Shown here: positions 55,383 to 62,766 of the stretch, piece by piece
How positions within the stretch are numbered: position 1 is the stretch's first letter
Layout: every line of letters begins with the position of its first letter
NCBI RefSeq assembly: GCF_018310535.1
Contig: NZ_CP074102.1
Coordinates: 8,246,001 to 8,310,000, forward strand
Length of the DNA: 64,000 nucleotides
Reading direction: 5' to 3'
From: Streptomyces mirabilis
GTDB lineage: Bacteria > Actinomycetota > Actinomycetes > Streptomycetales > Streptomycetaceae
Translations under genes and position numbers: made by a program
The notes under the pieces: generated by a model
Seen by the model: the letters and a program-made list of their open reading frames with translations, nothing else
Databases searched by the model: none
What the model was told of the DNA's origin: nothing

Positions 55383-56528
55383 CTAGTGGGTGCGGGGCCG
55401 AAGGAGGTGGTGCGAGGGGGTGTGTTCGATGACAAGGATGGCGGCGTCGTCAACGGGAGGGCCGCCGATGTGGGCGAGCAGGTCGCGGTGGATCCGGTCC
55501 AGCAGATCGTCGGGGCCCGCGGCGGGGAAGGACGCGACCCGCTCGGCGAGCGGATAGAACGCTCTGGCCGGTGAGCGGGCCTCGATGACACCGTCGGTGT
55601 AGAGCACGAGCATGTCGCCGGCCTGGAAGGTGAACGGGTCAGTGCGGCGTGCCTCGAAGGGCAGTTCGCACATGCCCAGCGGCGGCAGGGGGCGGCGGGC
55701 GTGCAGAACCATCACCTGCTGACCGGTCACCAGCAGCGGCGGCGGATGCCCGCAGGTGACCATCTCGGCCCCCGGGCCCTCGTCGGGGATCTCCAGAACG
55801 AGGCAGGTGATGAAGTGCTCGCCGGGATCGTGCTTGGTGTCTGCCACGTCCTCCACGTTCCGGCAGACGCTGTCCTCAAGGGCAGCCACCAGCTCAAGCA
55901 GAGAGGCACAGCGGTGAGTGCCCTCACGGAAAGCACTCAGCACCAGCGAAGCCTCACCGATCGCGGCCAGGCCGTTGCCCCGCACATCGCCGATCACCAC
56001 CCGGGTCGCGGCATGCCCGGCCCGGCCGACCGCAAAGAGATCACCCCCGATCTGCGTCTCGTCCTCCGCGGACAGATACAGCCACGCGACCCGCAACGGC
56101 CCGATCCGGCGCGGCGGAGGCCGCAGCAGAACCCGCTGCGTGGTCGCCGCCACCGAGCGTGCCCGGCTCAGCGCACGTTCACGCCGCTCCGTGACGTATC
56201 GCAGGAAAACTGTCAGGGCGGAGAGGACGAGCAGCGCGAGGATCTGCGCCATGCGGTTGGCCGTGGTCAGTCCGCCTTCGAGCACGGCGACGAGCACCAG
56301 GGCCGCCACCGCGAGGACCCCGACGAGAGCGGTCAGCCGCGTCCCGGAGAGAGAGGCAGTGAGCGCAGGCGCGATGACCAGCAGAGGCCCAAGATGGACA
56401 TCGGCTGGCGTGTAGAGATCCAGCACGGTGATCGCCACGATCAGTACGAGCGGGATCGCCACCAGCCCGCGGCTCGATGGCTCCTCCAGGAGGCGATCAC
56501 GCGACAAACGCCCACGCCGGACACCCAT
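55383..56528 (-). CDS. PP2C/SpoIIE-type Ser/Thr phosphatase with membrane anchor
   Basis: A 381-residue protein. The first ~120 residues hold several membrane helices (LVAIPLVLIVAITVLDLY, LTALVGVLAVAALVLVAVLE, ILALLVLSALTVFL). The PPM phosphatase domain (about 140-370) reads TQIGGDLFAVGRAGH, VIGDVRGNGLAAIGEA, VTCGHPPPLLV and LVLYTDGVIEARS. Metal-binding Asp residues are present. It has no sensor or HATPase domain, unlike the larger protein at 24970. It probably dephosphorylates an anti-sigma antagonist. Confidence 0.88.
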   Translation of the reverse strand: MGVRRGRLSRDRLLEEPSSRGLVAIPLVLIVAITVLDLYTPADVHLGPLLVIAPALTASLSGTRLTALVGVLAVAALVLVAVLEGGLTTANRMAQILALLVLSALTVFLRYVTERRERALSRARSVAATTQRVLLRPPPRRIGPLRVAWLYLSAEDETQIGGDLFAVGRAGHAATRVVIGDVRGNGLAAIGEASLVLSAFREGTHRCASLLELVAALEDSVCRNVEDVADTKHDPGEHFITCLVLEIPDEGPGAEMVTCGHPPPLLVTGQQVMVLHARRPLPPLGMCELPFEARRTDPFTFQAGDMLVLYTDGVIEARSPARAFYPLAERVASFPAAGPDDLLDRIHRDLLAHIGGPPVDDAAILVIEHTPSHHLLRPRTH

Positions 56529-56547
56529 GCGCCCATTCTGCCCCGAC

Positions 56548-56637
56548 GCGCGCTCGTGGCCGTGCGTTATGAAGCAACGGTGCTGGCCGCAGCCATCAAC
56601 AAGTGGCTGTGACCAGCACTTTCACAACAGACCCTAG
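56548..56637 (+). pseudogene. IS5-family transposase C-terminal scrap and element end
   Basis: It reads RALVAVRYEATVLAAAINKWL followed by a stop and CTTTCACAACAGACCCTAG, the transposase end and terminal repeat. It resembles the tail at 3540-3628. It is joined directly to the stop codon of the AraC gene through CTAG (56634-56637). Confidence 0.8.
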
Positions 56638-57521
56638 CCCCGTCCCGAGGCCCGCGAGCGGTAGTCGCTGGGGGTCTCCCCGGTGTTGTGCCGGAAGAAC
56701 TTCGAGAACGCCGTGTGATGGGGAAAGCCGAGCCGCTCGCCCACCGCCGAGGTCGGCAACTCGGTGTGGAAGAGGAGGCGTCTGGCCTCCAGGACGATCC
56801 GCTCGTCCAGATACCGCTTCGCGGTGACCCCCGCCGCCGCGAGGCAGGCGCGGGTCAGCGTCCGCGAGCTGTATCCGAGCGCCCGGGCATAGTCGGCGAC
56901 GGTGCGGCTCTCGGCGAAGTCGCGCTCGACCGCCGCGTGGAACGCACGGAACGCCTCACTTGCCTCGCGCGCGCCCCGCTCGCGGACGTACAGGTGCGAG
57001 AGCCGCAGCACCAGCGCCGCCAGCAGGTGCCGGACAAGCTCAATCTGCGCGTCCAGCCGAAGCGCGCCCGTCTCCCCGTACGCCTCCATGAGCAGCCCGA
57101 GCGTCCGGTCGATCGGCTCGGTCTCCTGCGCGGTCGGCAGCAGCGGGCCCCGCGAATAGGGCGGATCGACGCTGGCCGCAGCGATGGTCGCCGGATCGAG
57201 GAGGCCGGGCTGGAAGAGGATCAGGGTGCCCTGCGCATGCTCGAGACTCTCGTCGAAGCGGTACACCTGTTCGGGCCGGATCCACAGCCAGGCGCTGGGC
57301 GGCACCGGCAGCGGCTCTCCGTCCACGGTGAGCCGCACGGTCCCCTCCTCGACCGTCAGCAGATGGTGGAAGGCGGCCCGCCCGGGCGTCCGCGGATCCA
57401 ACCCGTGCTCGGCGGCCCGCCTAGGCAGTCGGGCCAGCGGCAGCACCTCCAGGCCGGGCAGCGCCCCGGCTGCCGGGCGGAACGGAACTTCGGTAATCCT
57501 CTGCTGTCCGATTTTGAACAC
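56634..57521 (-). CDS. AraC-family regulator of the decarboxylase operon
   Basis: A 295-residue regulator. Residues 1-120 form a cupin-like sensor (FHHLLTVEEGTVRLTVDGEP, VPPSAWLWIRPEQVYRFDES). A C-terminal AraC HTH pair (about 205-290) reads VADYARALGYSSRTLTRACL and AVGERLGFPHHTAFSKFFRH. It is divergent from vdcB with 94 bp between, so it probably activates the operon with an aromatic acid as ligand. The GTG at 57521 gives the normal family length, but its ribosome-binding site is poor, so a leaderless start is possible. The TAG stop forms part of a CTAG IS boundary. Confidence 0.83.
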   Translation of the reverse strand: MFKIGQQRITEVPFRPAAGALPGLEVLPLARLPRRAAEHGLDPRTPGRAAFHHLLTVEEGTVRLTVDGEPLPVPPSAWLWIRPEQVYRFDESLEHAQGTLILFQPGLLDPATIAAASVDPPYSRGPLLPTAQETEPIDRTLGLLMEAYGETGALRLDAQIELVRHLLAALVLRLSHLYVRERGAREASEAFRAFHAAVERDFAESRTVADYARALGYSSRTLTRACLAAAGVTAKRYLDERIVLEARRLLFHTELPTSAVGERLGFPHHTAFSKFFRHNTGETPSDYRSRASGRG

Positions 57522-57615
57522 CTCCTGTCCAGATCGTAACCCGAATGACCTGCGAACACGCCTTAGCGTGGAGAGCGAGGCAAGAATCGACTGACTGGTG
57601 AAGGAGGGCAGCGCC

Positions 57616-58236
57616 ATGCGGCTGATCGTGGGGATGACAGGGGCGACCGGGGCACCGTTCGGGGTGCGGCTGCTGCAGGCGCTCAAGCAGCTTCCCGAGG
57701 TGGAGACCCATCTGGTGCTGTCCCGCTGGGCGCGCACCACCATCGAGCTGGAGACCGGCTTCTCGGCCCGCGAGGTGGCCGCGCTCGCCGACGAGGTGCA
57801 CAACCCGGAGGACCAGGGCGCCACGATCTCCTCGGGCTCCTTCCGTACCGAGGGCATGATGATCGTGCCCTGCTCGATGAAGACCCTGGCCGGCATCCGC
57901 GCGGGATTCGCGGACGGGTTGGTGGGGCGCGCCGCGGACGTCGTTCTCAAGGAGCGGCGCAAGTTGGTGCTGGTCCCCCGGGAGACCCCGCTGAGCGAGA
58001 TCCATCTGGAGAACATGCTGGCACTGTCCCGGATGGGCGTGCAGATGGTGCCGCCGATGCCCGCCTTCTACAACCACCCGCAGTCCGTGGACGACATCGT
58101 GGACCACGTCACCGCCCGCGTGCTGGACCAGTTCGACCTGCCGTTCCCCGCCGCCAAACGCTGGGAGGGGATGCGCTCCGCGCGCGCCACCACGCCCGCT
58201 GCGGCCCCCACACCCAACGGCGTTCGCGCTTGCTGA
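57616..58236 (+). CDS. vdcB: UbiX-type flavin prenyltransferase (VdcB)
   Basis: A 206-residue flavin prenyltransferase that makes prenylated FMN for the UbiD-type partner. It shows MRLIVGMTGATGAPFGVRLL at the N-terminus, then SSGSFRTEGMMIVPCSMKTL, LVLVPRETPLSEIHLENMLA and PAFYNHPQSVDDIVDHVTAR, the family's flavin- and prenyl-phosphate-binding loops. The start behind AAGGAGGG is preferred over a GTG 18 bp upstream. vdcC follows after 28 bp. Confidence 0.92.
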   Translation: MRLIVGMTGATGAPFGVRLLQALKQLPEVETHLVLSRWARTTIELETGFSAREVAALADEVHNPEDQGATISSGSFRTEGMMIVPCSMKTLAGIRAGFADGLVGRAADVVLKERRKLVLVPRETPLSEIHLENMLALSRMGVQMVPPMPAFYNHPQSVDDIVDHVTARVLDQFDLPFPAAKRWEGMRSARATTPAAAPTPNGVRAC

Positions 58237-58264
58237 CACCTGCCACCACCATTGGAGGAGAGAC

Positions 58265-59686
58265 ATGGCGTACGACGATCTGCGCAGCTTCCTCGACACC
58301 CTCGAGAGGGAAGGACAGCTGCTGCGCATCACCGAACAGGTGATGCCTGAGCCCGATGTCGCCGCCGCCGCGAACGCTGCCACGCGTCTGGGGGATGCGG
58401 CACCGGCGCTGTACTTCGACAACGTCTCCGGCTTCGACAGCGCCCGGATCGCGATGAACGTCCACGGCTCCTGGGCCAACCACGCCCTGGCCCTGGGCCT
58501 GCCCAAGGCGACCGGCACCAAAGATCAGGTGGACGAGTTCATCGCTCGCTGGGCAAAGTTCCCGGTCAAGCCCGAGTGGCGGGACGACCCGCTGTGGGCG
58601 CAGAACTCCGTCGAGGGCGAGGACGTCAACATCTTCGACATCCTCCCCCTGATCCGGCTCAACGACGGCGACGGCGGCTTCTACATCGACAAGGCCGCCA
58701 TCGTCTCAAAGGACCCCGACGACCCGGAGAACTCCGGCAAGCAAAACGTCGGCATCTACCGCATCGAGGTCCAGGGCAAGCGCAAGCTCGCCATCCAGCC
58801 CGGACCGGTGCACGACATCGGCCTGCACCTGCGCAAGGCCGAGGAGCGCGGCGAGGACCTGCCGATCGCGATCACCCTCGGCAACGACCCGGTGATCTCG
58901 ATCGTGGCCTCCACGCCCATGGGGTACGACGAGAACGAGTACGAGATGGCCGGCGCGCTGCGCGGCGCCCCCGCGCCCATCGCCAAGGCGCCGCTGACCG
59001 GCCTGCCGGTGTCGTGGGGATCCGAGGTGGTCATCGAGGGCGTCATCGAAGGTCGCAAGCGCGAGATCGAGGGTCCGTTCGGCGAGTTCACCGGGCACTA
59101 CTCCGGCGGCCGCAACATGCCGGTGATCCGGATCGACAAGATCTCCTACCGCACCGACCCGGTTTTCGAGCACCTCTACCTCGGCATGCCGTGGACCGAG
59201 ATCGACTACCTGATGGCCCCCAACACCTGCGTGCCGCTGTACGAGCAGCTGAAGAAGGACTTCCCCGAGGTCCAGGCCGTCAACGCGATGTACACCCACG
59301 GACTGGTCATCATCGTCTCCACCAGGAAGCGCTACGGCGGTTTCGCCAAGGCGGTCGGCATGCGGGTGCTGACGACGCCTCACGGACTCGGCTACGCCGC
59401 CACCGTGATCGTGGTGGACGAGGACGTCGACCCGTTCAACCTCCCCCAGGTGATGTGGGCACTGTCCACCAAGATGAACCCCAGCGACGACCTCATCGTC
59501 GTGCCCCACCTGTCGCTGATGGAGCTCGCTCCCCAGTCGGACAACCCCGGCACCGGCGCCAAACTCATCATCGACGCCACCACCCCGGCCAGGCCGGACA
59601 ACCGCGGCAACTACGGCAACCAGGTACACGACCTGCCCGAGATGGGCGAGTGGCTCATCAAGCTGCAGCAGCTTGCCAAGCAGTGA
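58265..59686 (+). CDS. vdcC: UbiD-type aromatic acid decarboxylase (VdcC)
   Basis: A 473-residue prenyl-FMN-dependent decarboxylase. N-terminal DDLRSFLDTLEREGQLLRIT and the core GIYRIEVQGKRKLAIQPGPV, EVVIEGVIEGRKREIEGPFG and EFTGHYSGGRNMPVIR hold the usual Arg-Glu-Glu catalytic set. Relatives in vdcBCD operons convert vanillate to guaiacol or 4-hydroxybenzoate to phenol; which acid is used here is unknown. It is intact and follows vdcB in the same operon. An IS110 element starts about 30 bp after its stop codon and separates it from vdcD. Confidence 0.93.
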   Translation: MAYDDLRSFLDTLEREGQLLRITEQVMPEPDVAAAANAATRLGDAAPALYFDNVSGFDSARIAMNVHGSWANHALALGLPKATGTKDQVDEFIARWAKFPVKPEWRDDPLWAQNSVEGEDVNIFDILPLIRLNDGDGGFYIDKAAIVSKDPDDPENSGKQNVGIYRIEVQGKRKLAIQPGPVHDIGLHLRKAEERGEDLPIAITLGNDPVISIVASTPMGYDENEYEMAGALRGAPAPIAKAPLTGLPVSWGSEVVIEGVIEGRKREIEGPFGEFTGHYSGGRNMPVIRIDKISYRTDPVFEHLYLGMPWTEIDYLMAPNTCVPLYEQLKKDFPEVQAVNAMYTHGLVIIVSTRKRYGGFAKAVGMRVLTTPHGLGYAATVIVVDEDVDPFNLPQVMWALSTKMNPSDDLIVVPHLSLMELAPQSDNPGTGAKLIIDATTPARPDNRGNYGNQVHDLPEMGEWLIKLQQLAKQ

Positions 59687-59732
59687 CCGACCCCCTGACC
59701 CACCCTGAAAGACATCTCACGTGCTTAAGAAG

Positions 59733-60971
59733 TCAAGCCGCGACGGCCAGATCTGTTGAGAAGGAGGTGAACGCGCGATGTTCATCGAAGAGCTGCCGAC
59801 TCTGCAAGCAGTGGTAGAGCTGCCCGAGCAGCCGGTTGAACAGATGTCGCTGAGCCTGAGCATGCCAGTCTCCGGCCTCGCGTCGGCGGCGGTAGTGCGC
59901 GTCGGCTCCGGGCGAGGAGGTCAGTGCGGCGAAGGCCCACAGGAAGCCAGCTGTGATCAGCCGGTCGTTCTTGATGAAGCGGCGCCCGACGAACTTCTTC
60001 TTGCCGGAGGCGCGGGTGATGGGCGCCGAGCCTGCGTATGCCTTCAGAGCGCGGGCGTCGGTGAAGCGGTCGCGGTCGTCGCCGATTTCTGCGAGCACCC
60101 GGGCACCGAGTTGGACGCCAAGGCCGGGAAAGCTGAGCAGGATGTCAGCGTCCGGGTGCTCGCGAAAAGACTCCTCCACCGCCTCGGCCAGGTCATCAGC
60201 CGCCCGGCAGGCGGCATCCAACTGGACGATGAGTGCGGTGAGTTGGCGTCCCATGGCGTCCTCGACGGCCTGCGGCTGACGGACGTGGTCGCCGCGGAAT
60301 GCCTCGCGCAGGCGCTGTGCTTCGGCTTCGATCCCGCGGACCCGGCCGGCCCGCCGCAGCGCGGCCTGGAACTGCGTGACGGAGAGCTTCGCTGCACGGG
60401 CCGGGGTCAGGGCCGTGGCCAGGACTGCGCGGGCTTCCGGACGAGCGAGGCCGTGCTGCTTGCCGAGGAAGGCGTCCAGGGCGGCCGGGTAGAACGTCTT
60501 CAGCAGCGAGCGGACCTGGTTGACCAACTGCTGGCGATGCCAGACGGCGTCCTGTTGGGCGCGGGCGAGCACGGTGATGGCACGGGCCAGGTCGCTGTCG
60601 GCGGGCAGCGAGCGGTGGACGTCCATGTCGGTCCGCAGGATGTTCGCCAGGACCAGGGCGTCGCCGGGGTCGGACTTCTTACGGCTGACGCTGTGCCGGT
60701 CGCGATAGCGGGCGGCGGACAGTGGGTTGACCGCGAAAATCTGGCGCTTCCCGGTGCGCAGAGTGGCGACCAGCAGGCCGTGGCTGGTCTCGATCGCGAC
60801 CGGTATCGGGTCATCCGGGGTGTCGCCGTGCTCGGCGAGCAGCTCCAGCAGCATCCGGTAACCGGCCGCGTCGTCGGTGATCCGCCGCTTGGCCAGCAGC
60901 GTGCCGCTGTCGTCGACCAGGGCGACATCGTGATGGCGCTCGGCCCAGTCGATCCCGCAGTACACCTTCAA
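59733..60971 (-). CDS. IS110-family transposase (DEDD/RuvC-like)
   Basis: A 412-residue recombinase. The N-terminal RuvC-like domain has CGIDWAERHHDVALVDDSGT (first Asp), IPVAIETSHGLLVATL (Glu) and KKSDPGDALVLANILRTD (Asp pair). The C-terminal part has LLSFPGLGVQLGARVLAEIG, YAGSAPITRASGKKKFVGRR and the serine region LTSSPGADAHYRRRREAGDW. All catalytic positions appear present, so it may be active. Such enzymes recombine DNA guided by a bridge RNA from their own leader. Confidence 0.93.
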   Translation of the reverse strand: MKVYCGIDWAERHHDVALVDDSGTLLAKRRITDDAAGYRMLLELLAEHGDTPDDPIPVAIETSHGLLVATLRTGKRQIFAVNPLSAARYRDRHSVSRKKSDPGDALVLANILRTDMDVHRSLPADSDLARAITVLARAQQDAVWHRQQLVNQVRSLLKTFYPAALDAFLGKQHGLARPEARAVLATALTPARAAKLSVTQFQAALRRAGRVRGIEAEAQRLREAFRGDHVRQPQAVEDAMGRQLTALIVQLDAACRAADDLAEAVEESFREHPDADILLSFPGLGVQLGARVLAEIGDDRDRFTDARALKAYAGSAPITRASGKKKFVGRRFIKNDRLITAGFLWAFAALTSSPGADAHYRRRREAGDWHAQAQRHLFNRLLGQLYHCLQSRQLFDEHRAFTSFSTDLAVAA

Positions 60972-61190
60972 ACCGTGCTCCTTACTTTGTCCGTTTATGC
61001 AGGTGACAAGCCTGTGTGGGCCACGCGGCGACCTAATTCCAGGACTCTCGGGTCCGCCATCTCACCAGCCGTTCGTGACGCCAGCGCACCGCAGGGGCCT
61101 CTGTCTCGTGCAGAGCTCGAAGGCTCGGGAGGAAACGGGAGGTCACCCTGCGGCGGGCTCGCACCACAACGATCAACGTTCGAACAGCCG

Positions 61191-61309
61191 GGATGGGTTT
61201 CACGGCGCCCCGAAGACGCCGGAGGCAACCGCTCTTTCATAAGGCCTCTGCGGGCCCGGAGACACCAGGAGTTCCTCCGGCGCCCACGCGGTCGCCGCGA
61301 AACCCATCC
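61191..61309 (-). ncRNA. Candidate IS110 bridge RNA core
   Basis: Within the long leader, GGATGGGTTTCACGGCG (61191-61207) pairs with CGCCGCGAAACCCATCC (61293-61309), with only two internal mismatches. CGCCGGAGG (61217-61225) pairs perfectly with CCTCCGGCG (61274-61282) inside it. The remaining loops could be target- and donor-binding loops. It lies upstream of the transposase in the transposase's direction, where IS110-group bridge RNAs are made. Expression and loop pairing are not shown. Confidence 0.5.
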
Positions 61310-61384
61310 GCATCAGTCAGTCCAGCAGCCCTTCACGGGGCTGCCCTGGAACCGCCTACTCACGAATTAGGAGACCCCACCGCC

Positions 61385-61645
61385 ATGGCCGCCAGGACCA
61401 CGAAGAACAGCGCGCCCACCGAGTGCCCGCGCTGCGGTCACACCACCCTGGACCTGCTCCACACCTCCCCCGTCGAAGGTGTCTGGGACGTCTACCACTG
61501 TGAGCAGTGCCGGTACTGCTGGCGCACGTCCGAGCCGGCCCGCCGTACCCAGCGCGACGCCTACCCGGAGAGCTTCAAGATGACCGTCGAGGACATCCGC
61601 AACGCGGTGGAACTGCCCGTCATCCCGCCGCTGCGCCACTCCTGA
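61385..61645 (+). CDS. vdcD: VdcD-type small subunit of aromatic acid decarboxylase
   Basis: An 86-residue protein of the VdcD family. CPRCGHTTLDLLHTSPVEGV and WDVYHCEQCRYCWRTSEP provide a four-Cys zinc ribbon, followed by ESFKMTVEDIRNAVELPVIP. It normally follows vdcC directly and is needed for full activity in characterised operons. Here the IS110 element lies between, so expression now depends on read-through or on a promoter in the element. The ATG follows TAGGAG. Confidence 0.92.
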   Translation: MAARTTKNSAPTECPRCGHTTLDLLHTSPVEGVWDVYHCEQCRYCWRTSEPARRTQRDAYPESFKMTVEDIRNAVELPVIPPLRHS

Positions 61646-61672
61646 CCCCGTTCCCCCCTGCCCACCACGACG

Positions 61673-61695
61673 CCCGGCGGTTCGAATCCGCCGGG
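61673..61695. other. Hairpin resembling a tRNA T-arm
   Basis: CCCGGCGG, loop TTCGAAT, then CCGCCGGG. The inner 17 bases match a tRNA T-arm exactly in stem length and loop consensus. No other tRNA arm was found upstream. It may be the operon's terminator, or the tRNA 3' end kept as an attachment-site remnant. Confidence 0.45.
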
Positions 61696-61717
61696 CACCG
61701 CCCTCCCGGAAACCGGC

Positions 61718-62035
61718 ATGACCATCACATCGCCACCCGACCCCCTCATGTGGGAGGCACGCGCCCGAGCCGGCCGACAGGCCGACCTGCTCTCCCACAT
61801 CGAACAGACCGTGCTGTCCACCGTCCTCGCCGACTCCGCCTGCCTGGACGCGGGCATCTACCTGGGCGGCCAGGACAGGGTCGTGCTCATCGCTCACTTC
61901 ACCAGCGCCCCACCGCCCCTGCCCGCCCCACCGGACGACCTGCTGCTGCACTCCGTCCATCAGTGGCCGTTCCGTCGGCACGTAACGTGCCGTGGGTCTG
62001 CGGCTCACACGTCGGACGCCTCAGCCGCAGGATGA
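61718..62035 (+). CDS. Small hypothetical protein following vdcD
   Basis: A 105-residue protein: LMWEARARAGRQADLLSHIE, TVLADSACLDAGIYLGGQDR, VVLIAHFTSAPPPLPAPPDD and VHQWPFRRHVT, suggestive of a small alpha/beta barrel like antibiotic-biosynthesis monooxygenases. The last ~18 residues look shifted. Similar short genes sit near vdc operons. Function unknown. Confidence 0.5.
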   Translation: MTITSPPDPLMWEARARAGRQADLLSHIEQTVLSTVLADSACLDAGIYLGGQDRVVLIAHFTSAPPPLPAPPDDLLLHSVHQWPFRRHVTCRGSAAHTSDASAAG

Positions 62036-62766
62036 CGACTACAACAGGGAAGCAAAAGGTCGGCCGCATACGCCGTCATTCATCGGGGCTTGACCTGCGA
62101 ATCAAGACTCAAACGCAACGGTGTTGGCCGCGAGATGTCGGCGATCGAGACTGCCACTTCCTCATCCGGTACTTGGCTGCCGGCTCACCCGTGCGGGCGG
62201 TAAGGCATACAGGCCCGCCTGGCCGTAACGCGGTTGCCGGGCCCGCTGTCCCGTCTCCCGGCCCGGGACACCTCGTTCGGGTCACCGAGGATCTGCCACT
62301 GCCTTAGGTCGTCAAGGCGGCACAAGGCGGCTCGGACGGTTTCCGCGGCCCGGCGCGCACGCCCGGCGCCCCGCAGCCCGCAGCCCGCAGGGGATTCAGC
62401 CGTCGTCGCTGTCGCGCGTGAGCTGGTTCAAAGCGTCTTAAAGCGTCTGCTGCCGGGCTGGGCGATGAGCCGGTCTGTCGGGGCTGGGCAAGACGGCTGA
62501 AATCGGCCACTCTCGTGAGATCTCGGCATCCGCGCAACGCTCACTGGCTGAGGCATTCCGGGCTGTCTCGGGCTTCTGAAGATCGCCGTCGACACGCGAC
62601 GAGCCGCCACGCCGAGGAGCGTTTCGACTTCGTTCTGTGAGAGTGCGAGGTCACCCGGGAAGGGCTTGGCCGAGGGGGCTTTGAGGTCGTTTCAGGGCCG
62701 GATCTGATCAACGTTTGGGGGCTAGGGTGAGGTCCTTCCTGCGACTGCTCCGGAGGTGCCCTCCCG
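62036..62766. other. Noncoding region before dnaE
   Basis: About 730 bp with no supported gene. It contains a short CCCGCAG repeat (about 62370-62390), a repeated AAGCGTCT (about 62430-62450) and the presumed dnaE promoter. This is the probable boundary between the accessory region and the core chromosome. Confidence 0.5.

Larger units (their letters stand above)
59718..61360 (-). mobile_element. IS110-family element inserted between vdcC and vdcD
   Basis: CTCACG occurs once on each side (59716-59721 and 61359-61364), which marks the insertion to within a few bases and suits IS110 insertion at a short core without terminal inverted repeats. One transposase gene lies close to the low-coordinate end. 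About 390 bp of noncoding leader precede it, the IS110-group pattern. Exact ends within the six repeated bases cannot be fixed. Confidence 0.8.

Noticed and set aside
59778..61370. 530-codon plus-strand frame across the IS110 element
   Set aside because: It is antisense to the IS110 transposase, which has complete DEDD motifs.
61673..61695. Complete tRNA gene
   Set aside because: Only a T-arm-like hairpin is present; no anticodon arm, D-arm or acceptor partner was found upstream.
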